64,000 nt of DNA from Zygnema cylindricum (GCA_037447655.1 JBBHKE010000420.1:1-64000), one strand, 5' to 3'; positions 54,426 to 64,000 are shown, numbered from the stretch's first letter. The notes: a model not told the origin generated them from the sequence alone. Translations and numbers: made by a program.

Positions 54426-56323
54426 GGTTATGGGCCCACCATCAAGGGTGCCTATGTTCGATGGAACAGACTTCACCTATTGGGAGTTTACAATGGCAGG
54501 ATTGCTTTTTGAGAAACACTTATGGGGAATTGTTTCGGGACAAGTGAGATGTCCGCCACCTGGCTTTGGAGGAGCTTACTATGGAGATTCATCTGAGGCT
54601 GCCCAGAATATCAACCGGAGCTCAGATGCAGTAGAAGGTGAAGGGAAAAATCTTTCCGTGGATAGGGAAATAGGGGAGAAGGAAAAAGGGACACCTATGG
54701 TGAGGGGAGCTAGGCTCTCAGCTATGGTACCAGATGTAGGGATTAAAACTGAAGAAAATGACACAAAAATATGGGAATACAAAACACTATAGCAAAACAT
54801 CTCATACTTAGATATGTGTCTAAGTCGATAGCTATCACTCTTTTAAGTCTAACCAAAGCTTCAGATATATGGGAAGCACTAATTCAGATTTATAAGAGTG
54901 AGACTATTTAGAGGCAGCAATTAGTAAAACAGGAAATAGATGCCTACGTTTATAAAGGCGGTAGCATGATAGAGTTTTGCAATGATATTCCTGCGTTATA
55001 TGTTGAGCTTACTAGTGCGGGATATGTAGAATCTGAGGAGAGTAAGATTAATACACTACTTATGAAACTCCCAGATGAGTACGAAAACATCATTTGTCGT
55101 ATGCAGGCAATGGATGGCTCCTCATGGACTTGGAGCTTTACCATGGGGATAATTCTTGTGAGGGAAAGCACTTTGGAGCTTCGTAGGGGAAAGGACAGGG
55201 TCAATGCATTTTCAGCTGGTGGTGATTGGCGGAAGCGTGATGAGAGGAACGGCGGTGACGAGCGGAAGCGTGATGAGAGGAACGGTGGTGACGAGCGGAA
55301 GCGTGATGAGAGAAAGAAAGACAAAGGTAAACCTTATCGGAACTTTGGTGGAAAGAGAGGGAGAGGAAAAGGCACGTGAGCTTTGAAAAAAGGGGTTTGC
55401 TTCTTTTGTAGGGAACCTGGTCATTATATGGAGGAATGCCCTTGTTTGAAAAAACTTAGAAGTTGGAATGTGGATGAGGAGGACGAAGAGGAAGAGGAGA
55501 AAGAGGATGAAGAAAAAATGGAGCTTCTTCACATCGGTAGAATGGGGAAGAGAGAAAAGTACACAGAAATTGGACGAATGCAACAGTGTGCTTTTGGAGG
55601 TATAAGGGAAGTAAAGAGAGAGGAGATACTTGAGGAAGTTCAAAATATTGAGGATAGTTTCATAAATATTTTGGAAACAGAAAACTGGTCGGAAAGGGAG
55701 ACTTCAACGGATTCCGAGGAAAGGGGAGAATTAATTCTAGAGGGGGTTTTAAAGGATAGGGGAGAAGAGAAATATTTGACTAAAGGTTTAGGGGAGAAAA
55801 AATATTTATTGGGAATTAAAATAAAAAGTGATAGTGGAAAGAATTTCATGGGAGACAGTGAGGGAAGTTCAAAAAATGGGGTAATTATCATGGATAAAAA
55901 TATGAGTACGGAAGATGTAGATCTTATGAGGAACTTAGGGGGACTAGTGGTTTTTGGGAATATTTGGAGGTGGATGGATTTGACATCACTACTTGGTGTG
56001 ATGTCTCTTGTGAAGATGTGCCTGTAAAAGGGTTATCATCCGGGTATGTGTTGCAGGTTGGGGATGGGGCTGATTGTTGGAAATGCAAAATAGAAAGTAG
56101 ATTTTGGTTGGATGAAAAGGGAAGGAGGTGGATAAAATCTTTGATCGAATTTTTGAAAAGTGGCATGCAAAATAAAATGTATGATCGACAAGATGAAATT
56201 ATTTTTGGTCATCTAATACACTTTCTTAAATATAAAAATATTCGCTTGAAGCTTCATGAAGGAAAAAGGAAAAAGGAAAGAAAAATATATATATATGTAT
56301 TTGTTGTTTTTGATGGGAGTTGA
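54406..56323 (+). pseudogene. gag with vestigial RT/RNase H tail, element B
   Basis: MEVSKFQVMGPPSRVPMFDGTDFTYWEF starts in the LTR and crosses the PBS. A TAG near 54790 breaks the capsid part. 54966-55379 is open (MIEFCNDIPALYVELTSAGYVESEESK, then three RD-rich repeats); a TGA at 55377-55379 is followed in frame by 55383-56027 with the zinc knuckle CFFCREPGHYMEEC, a Glu/Asp run, KKYLLGIKIKSDSGKN and STEDVDLMRNL. A frameshift near 55960 leads to 55964-56323 (DITTWCDVSCEDVPVKGLSSGYVLQVGDGADCW, WIKSLIEFLKSG). In all, about 640 codons with two stops and one frameshift, so only recently closed. Confidence 0.87.
54426..54440 (+). promoter_or_regulatory. Primer-binding site of B
   Basis: GGTTATGGGCCCACC directly after LTR end TTTCA; identical to that of E and inside the gag frame. 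Confidence 0.88.
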
Positions 56324-56351
56324 AAGTAAGTAGACTAGAAAATAAGGGGAG

Positions 56352-57544
56352 TGTTGAAATTTAAGTATTTGCTAGGTCTAGAGTTTTTAAATATAAAAGG
56401 CAAAAAGGGGACAATGACAGCCTGCCTCTAACTCTTCACTCAAGTCCCCACACTTGTCGCAGTCACTGAAGACTTGAGGAGGAGTTGGATCCATGGATGC
56501 CTAGGCTGTCCAAAGAGGACAGGAAGGCCAATCTTGATAGAGTTATCTAAAAGGATTGACGGACCCAGGATTCGATCCTGGTAGCTTTCTTTCGTCTAAC
56601 TAGCCGTAAGCTTTAACCAATATGACTAGAGCCAGCGCTAGAGTACATTAGGTTTAACAGATATTTATATTTGTACACGTAGACTAGTTCGTATAACGGG
56701 AAATAGATACGCAATACATAGATACAGTTTTGTATAGTACGGAGTACGATTTAATGTATTTTATGAAACGGATACCGCGCATTTGTTTCGAACGCGAAAC
56801 AAATATCGCGAGCGTATTTTCAAAGACTAAAATTGTATCCGGTTTGATCGGACGGCCACGATAGGTGCCGCGATCACGGAACATATACTTTTGGCGTTTT
56901 TCATCCATCGCCACGTCATGTGACACGTGGCGCGACAATGTTGGATTGCGGCGACTCCGGAGATTGCGGAAACAAATCCGGCTATGACACGTGTCGACAA
57001 TTTGGCCATGTTGTACAATGGCCGTACAGAAAGTACACCGACACCTGTACTTTTCTGTATGACACAGTAATTTGATTGGTGGCGTACTTCAGTAGATAGA
57101 GTTTTAGAGGGGGAATAGGACTTAGAAAATTTTGGGTAGATAGCTGTCTCTCCCAGAGAGCACCTTGTATAAAATGGCAAACTTTGATCAGCCATAACTA
57201 TCAATTTACTTGACCATTTTCAGTGATTCTTTTTGCTGCGGACTCAGGGGAGTCCAGGCTACACAGGGATGTAGTCGGTCAGAGTTTTTGTCTGCCAGGG
57301 TGGCTGCATTTCTAAGGGAAAGTCAAAGTGGGTGAATGTGTCCAAATCTCATATTCTAACTTTGCATTCTGTGGTGGAACTGAGCACACAGAAAGTGTTA
57401 TTTCACAGGGGTGAATCTATATTGGGGTTCTGACTGTCAAGGGGTCATTCACTTGGGTTTATATCAACTTGGAGTTGGCACTATCTAGATTAGCTTCTTT
57501 TGGATCTGCATACTCTGAGGGCCAATGGGGGTCTCAGAGTTTCA
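56352..57544 (+). repeat. 3' LTR of B (1193 bp)
   Basis: Same length as the 5' LTR, preceded by PPT AGAAAATAAGGGGAG. Ends CAGAGTTTCA, followed by GTTAG. Confidence 0.95.
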
Positions 57545-57549
57545 GTTAG

Positions 57550-58270
57550 AATCATATTTTTGATGAAGTTTGCATAATTCATAGCATCTGCCCAAAACCC
57601 CAAGCCTATCCTCTTACCAGTTAGTATACCCCTTGACATATCACCAAGTGTTCTATTTAGTTTTTCGGCTACTCCATTTTGCGCCGGATTATCGAGAACA
57701 GTTTTTCTGATGATGAATTCTTTCGTTTATTAAAAAATCTTTAAACTCATTTGAGGTGTACTCCCCCCCATTATCACTTCTTACTTCTTTTATGGAGGTC
57801 TCATAAAGTTTCTCACTCAAAACTTTATATTCTTTAAAGTACCGCAATACTTTTGACTTATAATTAATGAACTGTACCTTAGTATATCTAGACCAGTCAT
57901 CGGTGATGGTCAGCATATACCTTTTCCCTTCTTGTGAGAGATATCTCGCCGGTCCCCACACATCTGTGTATACAAGCTCCAAGACCTACTCTCTCCTATA
58001 AGTGGCAACCTTTGGGAAAAGAAGTCTATGGATCTTTCCTTGTGCACAACCACTACAATCATCTACCATTTCAGATTCCTCAAACTTTATCTCATCCACT
58101 ATTCCGTTGGTCTTCATTTCTCTTAATCTATCTAGATTCACATGTCCAACTCTCTTATGCCACAACATAATATCACTTACACAAGAGTAGAGGGCACCTT
58201 TCTTTTCATTGCAAAGTACAAGTCTGAACATTCCCTGGCTACCCTTTTTTAGCAATGAAATAGACCTCAC
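57550..58270 (-). pseudogene. Integrase of C, N-terminal and core
   Basis: 58270-57986 encodes GSQGMFRLVLCNEKKGALYSCVSDIMLWHKRVGHVNLDRLREMKTNGIVDEIKF and MVDDCSGCAQGKIHRL, the complete H-x4-H, C-x2-C zinc-binding region. After a stop, 57982-57689 gives MELVYTDVWGPARYLSQ (first catalytic Asp present), ITDDWSRYTKVQF and VRSDNGGEYTSNEF (second Asp). The third catalytic residue (NGVAEKLNRT) follows near 57670 in another frame. The frame then reaches element B at 57549. Confidence 0.87.
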
Positions 58271-58291
58271 ATCAAAACTAACAGTGAACCT

Positions 58292-58876
58292 TCATTTCTT
58301 AGTTCTTGTGATGAAATCTTTCTCATCTAAGACAGCTTTAGAGATCAGATTTTGGCTAAGCACTGGTATATATAGCACATCTAAAAGAGTGACAATGGAG
58401 ACTTTCCCTTCAACTATGACCTTTAGATCCACTGAACCTACAAGGTTTGTAGTCGCATCTCCACCATCCCCAAATTCTATCTCAACTGTGGGGATCTTCC
58501 TCAACTTTGTAAACCACCTTTTGTCTTTGCACATATGCATAGATGCTTGCGAATCAACGATCCACCCTTCCTCCGAGGGTTCTTTCTTACCTCCAAATGC
58601 ACATTTTTGTCTTTTTGGTATTTCCACTTCATTATCTCCATTTTTATTGTGGAGAAGCTCCTCCATCTCCCCTTTGTTGTTGTTCACCTCCGCGTATTTC
58701 ATACTTAATTCTTCCAATCTGGTGCAATCAGCCATGTAATGTCCCGGTGTTTTGCAATAGTGACAAACGCCTATCTTTGGAGCTCCCATATCTTGTTCAT
58801 TCGATTTTCCTCCTTTTTTTCCCTTATAGATAACGCCTGAACAATCCTTTATGACCACCGTAGGTGGTGGGCCCAT
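58292..58876 (-). pseudogene. Shortened gag and protease of C
   Basis: 194 open codons starting at the Met inside the PBS: MGPPPTVVIKDCSG, then directly a Lys-rich segment and zinc knuckle CHYCKTPGHYMADC. The capsid region of about 240 residues seen in E is missing, so an internal deletion removed it. Protease follows: EGWIVDSQASMHMCKDKRWFTKLRKIPTVEIEFGDG, with the active-site Gly changed to Gln (DSQA). No functional gag or protease is expected. Confidence 0.85.
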
Positions 58877-58880
58877 AACC
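58866..58880 (-). promoter_or_regulatory. Primer-binding site of C
   Basis: GGTTATGGGCCCACC on the minus strand; the adjacent LTR end is TTTTA, with CA changed to TA. Confidence 0.82.
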
Positions 58881-59767
58881 TAAAATTATGTGGGCTCCGT
58901 TGCCCCACAGAATGCACAGTTCACAAATAGCCACTAAGATAGCATCAACCCACTTTGGTTTCCCCGATAATGACTGCCACCTTGGCAGGCAATGGCTTTG
59001 AGCAGCCTCACCCTTGTGAGGACAAGACTCCCGTGGGTCCAACGCAAAAAGAATCACCGAATTTTCTCCCTTGTGGAACTAGTTATGGTTATCTAAAGAC
59101 AGCCTATTTATAGAGAAGGTCACCTGTAGAGAGCCGCCTCAAATATTACTAAGTCCTAGTCCGCCAACTCTCAAGTACCTCTTACTAAACCCTCGTCCAA
59201 TAGGAACACTATATAGTACAAAAGGTACAGTGGCCGATGTACTTATTGTACCACCATTGTACAACATGGCCTTCAAGGTGACACTTGTTAAATCAGGAGC
59301 CATGGTTCCAGCTCCCATCTTCTGTGGTATCCAAATAGTGTGACGCCACGTAGCATTGCGTGAAGCTATTTCTAAAGGCCGCCAAAAACGCATTCTGGGT
59401 GGCAGCTGCAACGAAGGCCGTCCGATCAATTAAATTTACACGGTTCAGATTCGCGTTCGTGCATGAATTGTTTTATATGCGTCTCGTAGTCAGTTTGATA
59501 TGAATTTGCCGTTGTGTCACAGTTTAAGTACGTATCAAATCACATACGTTCATCGTTTTGAGTGTCTAATGGTTAAGGCGTTCGAATACGTTCAATCTAG
59601 AGGTCACATGTTCAAATCCAGCAGAAGGCACAATTTTGGTAAAATGCCCCTTTACTTTAGTCTGCACCTTCTAAATAGCAGGGTAGCCATGGCGTGTCTT
59701 TCTCTCTCTCTCTCTCGTTAGAGACTAAACAAAAATAGAGACAAGTTATAAATTACCTTTTTCAACA
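58881..59767 (-). repeat. 5' LTR of C (887 bp)
   Basis: Minus strand TGTTGAAAAAGG to ATAATTTTA. SL2 is CCTCAC..GTGAGG (59006-59021). A tRNA-like unit lies on the plus strand at 59561-59637: TAATGGTTAAGGCG A-box-like, B box TGTTCAAATCC (59609-59619), TTTT 59634-59637. Confidence 0.82.
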
Positions 59768-60323
59768 AAAACCGCGGTTGTTGTGAACAATCCATGTATG
59801 CCGTGGGTCCACCGGATTGAATTGCCGTATGTGGGCAAATGTCGAGCCTGTCGTCACCGTCGATGAAAAGCCACGTTGGATGAGAGGGGACATCCGAGGG
59901 GATGTCGAGAATTTGTGGGTGGGGATTTTCCCTCAGGTTTAAGGAACGCGGTTCATCATACCTCCAATGTTCCGGCCATTCGGCAACCGGAATGAAATGC
60001 TCGACCCGAGGCACAAAACTGCCCATTTCCTCCTCTCCCGTGGGAGGAGGGAGAAACCAATCCAGATCCTCAACTCGGTATGGAGCTTGAGAACTTGGAT
60101 TACCCAATACAATGCCTCTCTCCTTTTTCAGTGTGGGAGGCGCCTCAAGCACGTCGTCATCATTCCCGTATTCATCCTCTAGTTGTCTTCCCTCCCTATT
60201 CGGACTTTCCTCGTCCTCGGTGGTGGCCTCATCCACATCTTTCCATACCTGAATATCTGTGGGATGTTCTACTTCGAGGGTACGCTTCTCATCCGGCGGT
60301 TCCTCCCCTTCCACAATGCTCAT
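59768..60323 (-). CDS. Possible host gene, 5' part, cut by element C
   Basis: 185 open codons from ATG 60323 to the edge of the C LTR, after which the frame runs into LTR sequence. The product is acidic at the start (DEKRTLEVEHPTD, TTEDEESPNREGRQLEDEYGNDDDVLEAPP), then VEHFIPVAEWPEHWRYDEPRSLNLRENPHPQILDIPSDVPSHPTWLFIDGDDRLDICPHTAIQSGG. Not recognised. GC content and third-position use are higher than in the copia copies, and no retroelement motif is present. The 3' part is not in this window. It could also be part of an old, unknown mobile element. Confidence 0.4.
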
Positions 60324-63039
60324 GTCGGTATAAGAAGTTGAGGGGACGTAATCCTTGTCGCTCCATCGACGATCTGTTTAATCGACTTTGTCCTGATCAT
60401 GATGATCTGATTTGAAGATCCGCCAAAAAAAAAAAAAAAAAAAAAAAGACTGACGGAAATGCCGATCCGATCAGCGGATGGAAAGATTTTGATTTGATTT
60501 TTTTGATCAGGAGTTTGATTTTTGCCTGAGGATCTGATTGATTGATTCCTTTTGATTGATTTTTTCGGATTATCACTTTGATTTATCACCTTAATGATGT
60601 TCTGCCTTTATCTTGATTTACTGATCAGCGCCACGTGATTTCTTTGCGAGCTCTGGCGAGCCGAATAGGATAGGACGGCGATAAGCCATTACGGTACATC
60701 GTCGCCTAATTTGTTGGTTGCTGCCCTCCATAGCGTAGCTTTAAAGACGCGAGTAAAATAGAATTGAAGAAGATGCGGCTACGGAAAGTGGAGAGAAAAC
60801 AAAAAATAATAGCCTAAAACCCTACTTTGATGAAAAGTACACAACAATGTTAAATACTACGATTTCGTGCGAGGGATACTTACATTATGTATGGACAGGC
60901 ACGGATTAACTTCCACGCCTACCCGATGCGTTTGACTATTCCAACGGTGGGGCGATGAAACGAAACAATGCATCCCATGTTTCATTTACTACGCAATTTT
61001 AATATTGGGCGCCGTCTCCTGTTCGACTTTTCTTATACTTTACGTTTAAGTGACGGCTACACTTTTAACCGACACGAATTATTTTTTCAAAACTTCCAAC
61101 GTTGAGGCGACGACGCCATTGTCGTCGCCTTTTCGATTTCGCCAACATTTGCCAACAGTCGTTGAAGTAGCCTTTCGTTCACCACATTCACGCGACGACA
61201 CCATGTCATCGCATGTCCATTGGATGGAAGTAATAAAAAAAACTAATTGGACGACGTTGCAGAACCACATTTCATAACGACACGAGGTGGGGGGGGGGGA
61301 ATGATTGGGCATATACAAACATACAATATGAGATCAATATTATCAAATATAAATTATTGAATATGTCTAATTAAATTACAAACAATGCGAACTAGAGACA
61401 CACAAATGAGGCAACCGGAGTTTGCGATATGAAGGTAAGGACAATGGTAAAAACTCTTAGTTGTACGATACAAAGCCAAAAAATGTTGCGGAAACTTCTT
61501 GATAGTCCTCAGGATGAGCAGCTCCTTTCCATTTTCGTGACAATCACCGATCATCCAATTGATTACTCGAAGTCCAGTTATTTTCGTTGAAACTTGCTGC
61601 ACTTTTCAGATCAACAACGGGACTTTCCCGTATGTATCACACGCTGAGTCCAAATCTCCGATAGTAGCGCTTTCCACGAAGAGGTCCACGTCGGGTGAAC
61701 CCATTTTTTCACTCAGTGGGTCGGGTCCTCGGGTTTCGCTACAATCTATGTCCTCTTTGGCTAGAGGTGGCAAAAATCCGGCCGTAGCTGTGTTTTTCGG
61801 CGCAAAAAAAATGGTAATATCTGAAGCAATAGGCCGCATATTTGCAATAATAAAGAAAAAGTTTTGGCCAAAAAATTATACAAAGCAAATAATAGAGATG
61901 CAAATGCCAAGATAACCAGAGAATGTGAAAAGACATTGCCATTGCTGGACCAAAGGCCGGATATATATACAAAATACAAAAACCCAAGAAGGACAAAAAT
62001 GAGAGTTAGCATTCTCCAAACTTTTGGTGTTCAAAATTTGAATTTTAATAATATGCGCGTCGGTGAATTATCAAAATATTATAGGCGACACAGACAAAGC
62101 GGGAAACTTTTTAAAAATGGCTCAGTTTTGAGAGAGGGAGCATGCACGTGGAAGGCGGCGAACGATTTTCATTAATGTTGCTAATTGTTTGTACGGATCG
62201 ATTTTGGTATGGCGACGGGTATGGCAGGCGGTTGGTGTCACATCGTGCTGGAGCCGTAATGTTTGCGTGGATATAAAATTGTCCATGTGTAATCATGGGC
62301 AACCAATCACAATATGCTTGAGACGAAGTGGTTGTCAAGTTTGTTCATTTTGGACCAATTTAGAATGAGAGTTTACTTTAATACAACATCACATTAACGT
62401 TATTACCGGTCACTAGCCGAAGATACAGATGGGAGTGCAACCATTTTAGAGTTAACACACATATTAGCATCAATTCACTCTAATAAAATAAAGCATCACG
62501 ACAATATTATCGTAAAGAACTCTTATTAACGTACAGTGTCAAGATACAACGGACAAGCGACACCCTTTTTAGACAACAAGCGTTGTGTAAACATTACAAC
62601 CGTACAAATGACGCAACTTGCAATTTGACAAAAAATGTGCGCTTTACGGCGTAGCGCTGACGCTTAACCGCGGTAAAATAGTCTGACATGCACATGTGAA
62701 TCTTTTACATGACGGCGTACGGATTTCAAAAAAAAATTGAATGGGTACTAATATTAATGTAAACATGTTTGCGACCGACATTAATTTTTTCAAAGACCCA
62801 AAATAGAATTATTAAACAATTAGAATGTATGTTTTTTTTCAAAATTTTCAAATTCTTAATTAGCTTAAACCATTGTAATTTTCCATACACGCTAAAGAAA
62901 CTTCTACGCTAATAGCGATTGGAGGTGTATTAGCGATTGGCGGTGTACAACACTGTACTGCACAGTCTAGGCTATACTTTACTCACATTGGCTATGTCCC
63001 TTTTAAATTTTGCGAAGTAAAAAAAAACAAGATTTTTTT
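60324..63039. other. Intergenic region with simple repeats
   Basis: Contains an A23-type run (60424-60446), TTGATT-type repeats (60488-60560), a CACGTG G-box-like motif near 60634, a 9-bp hairpin GGCGACGAC/GTCGTCGCC (about 61104-61130) and a G-run near 61288-61299. If the frame at 59768-60323 is a gene, 60324-60800 would be its promoter. Short frames at 61354-62012 on either strand lack motifs. No RNA gene was recognised. Confidence 0.4.
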
Positions 63040-64000
63040 TTGTATATCCAACTCAGGATATTGGACGGTCACGATTGAATCCGTGAAACTGCGTCGAATT
63101 ATTGTACTTTTGTGCCGCGTACTCCGGAGTCTGGACTGTAGTGTTGGATATCGGGAAATTTCATATTGCGACAATGTTGATATTTGATACATCAAAGATT
63201 GATCAAGCAGAATCCTCGATATATCGTACCGAGACCAACATAAATTATCGCGATATATATCGCGATGTATAGTATTTTATAAAATATAATATTTTTATAT
63301 AATATGTTATTTTAGCGATAAAGACAAATGGTCTGATACGCAAAGTACGACGTGATTTGCGTTACGTGACTTAAAGGTACAGGGCGCAAAATGTAACCGA
63401 CAAAAAATTGCTAATACTGTAATTTACATAATTACTTATTTGGGGTATGGTGCATCAGGAGGTCTTTGTAATAGTACGAACAACAAAATTTCTATATTAC
63501 AGAGGCCTCGGTTACATCGCGTATCGTCTGTAAACAAGTTTTTACATACATGTTTTAAGTTGAGTGGTTCCTTGTAAGTTGATGACCAAATCTCTAAAAT
63601 CGTCAAAGATTTGAAACCGACCATTTTCGTATGGAAAATCCGTACTTGCATATTACGTACGTGTACTTCGCAAGTGTGTGGTTCCTTGTAAGTTGATGAC
63701 CAAATCTCTAAAATCGTCAAAGATTTGAAACCGACCATTTTCGTATGGAAAATTCGTACTTGCATATTACGTACGTGTATTTCGCAAGTGTGAGATCTGC
63801 TTCACTCTGTTGACTTTCAGGAAAAAATCGTACTTCTTTTCGGCAAAGATTTTACGGTCACCTTGTCCGAAGGCACGTGACTTTGGAGACCAGTGAAAAT
63901 TTTCATTTTTTTTTAAATGCCGCGATATATCGACGATACGATATACTATATACTGGCAATATATCGGCGATATATCGCGATATTTTGATTTTGGATATAT
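63040..64000 (+). repeat. Repeat K, second copy (runs off the window)
   Basis: Inverted relative to 32566-32896 and 46186-47304. It includes ATATCGCGATATATATCGCG-type palindromes (63256-63275), the shared block TTATTTGGGGTATGGT.(near 63435) and a 2 x 114-bp tandem duplication. It continues beyond 64000. Confidence 0.7.
63564..63791 (+). repeat. Tandem duplication, 2 x 114 bp
   Basis: 63564-63677 and 63678-63791 are nearly identical, from GTGGTTCCTTGTAAGTTG to TTCGCAAGTGT. 114 is a multiple of three, so a short minus-strand frame (63765-63436) repeats the same 38-residue peptide; this alone does not show coding. Confidence 0.92.

Larger units (their letters stand above)
53233..57544 (+). mobile_element. 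Gag-only copia element B, non-autonomous, TSD GTTAG
   Basis: A complete 4312-bp plus-strand element: LTRs 53233-54425 and 56352-57544 (both 1193 bp, about 21 differences by eye), TSD GTTAG (53228-53232 and 57545-57549), PBS 54426-54440, PPT 56332-56351. Same plan as A and J: gag with CCHC knuckle, acidic region, RT-thumb/RNase H-like tail, without protease, integrase or YVDD. It is nested in the integrase region of C. Confidence 0.95.
52452..59767 (-). mobile_element. Copia element C, 5' and middle part, split by B
   Basis: Minus-strand element: 5' LTR 58881-59767, PBS 58866-58880, a gag with most of the capsid region deleted, protease, integrase (58270-57550, then 53227-52930 beyond B), and the start of RT, ending at the C/D junction near 52452. 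The reading frame continues across the B insertion (AMNYANFIKN before, SANKNETPYERW after), which confirms the nesting. It cuts a possible host gene at 59767/59768. No 3' LTR of its own is present. Confidence 0.85.

Noticed and set aside
3244-59637. Calling the B-box units genuine tRNA genes
   Set aside because: T-arm, B box and terminator are good, but the acceptor, D and anticodon arms could not be folded into a standard cloverleaf, and the units lie inside LTR repeats.
61354-62012. Short frames on both strands as exons of a host gene
   Set aside because: No consistent frame, splice sites or motif could be supported; one frame is simply hydrophobic from T-rich sequence.
63436-63765. 109-codon frame with a repeated 38-residue peptide
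   Set aside because: The repeat follows from a 114-bp tandem duplication, and the frame lies in non-coding repeat K with no homologous motif.

Overview
This window reads as a piece of repeat-rich eukaryotic nuclear DNA made almost entirely of nested LTR retrotransposons of the Ty1/copia superfamily. It has no bacterial-type operons, rRNA or CRISPR. Every copia copy whose primer-binding site (PBS) is visible carries GTTATGGGCC(CA) or a near variant right after the 5' LTR. That matches the anticodon-side half of initiator tRNA-Met, as in Drosophila copia, and not the 3'-end PBS usual in flowering-plant copia. This points away from a typical angiosperm (an alga, early-diverging plant or other eukaryote is possible), but the species cannot be named from this sequence.

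Layout. 1-2196 is AT-rich sequence with a dispersed repeat. 2197-9075 is a decayed family-2 copia (M, +) whose 5' LTR is split by a 4.25-kb gag-only element (A, -, TSD AGTGT). 9085-9450 is a protease fragment. 9683-9846 is an 82-bp tandem duplication. About 9850-14980 is a Ty3/gypsy-like gag-protease relic (+), split by a solo LTR (10562-11918, TSD TATTT). 14981-19797 is a decayed relative of E (H, +) with a 10-N assembly gap. 20221-27861 is the 3' end of element P (+), split by family-2 element G (21411-27807, -, TSD AGTCT), which itself holds a solo LTR. 28181-31896 is L, a chimera of two copia families. 32566-47304 is unknown repeat K, split by gag-only element J (32897-46185, -). J is in turn split by a solo LTR (34808-42705, TSD GATCT), inside which lies E (35731-42156, TSD GATAT), the only copy with an intact gag-pol ORF (1449 codons). 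47305-48765 is an element with ~395-bp terminal inverted repeats. 49536-59767 holds D and C, decayed copia copies joined head to tail; C is split by gag-only element B (53233-57544, TSD GTTAG). 59768-60323 is the start of a possible host gene cut by C. 60324-63039 is intergenic and 63040-64000 is a second copy of K.

How the parts fit. A, B, J and the 5' half of L form a non-autonomous lineage: LTR, gag with a CCHC knuckle, an acidic region and a vestigial RT/RNase H tail, without protease, integrase or RT core. They share the PBS and PPT style of E, so an E-like autonomous element probably mobilised them in trans. E itself has Asn in place of the first integrase catalytic Asp.

Three features shared between copies look new or little described. 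(1) In the family-1 elements, family-2 elements and P, the gag ATG lies inside the LTR and the frame crosses the LTR end in a fixed phase; where internal sequence follows, it reads through the PBS. (2) Family-1 LTRs carry an antisense tRNA-like unit (A box, B box, TTTT terminator), while G LTRs carry a sense tandem array of A-box-like units. (3) The RNA leader of family-1 elements has two adjacent stem-loops with compensatory base changes.
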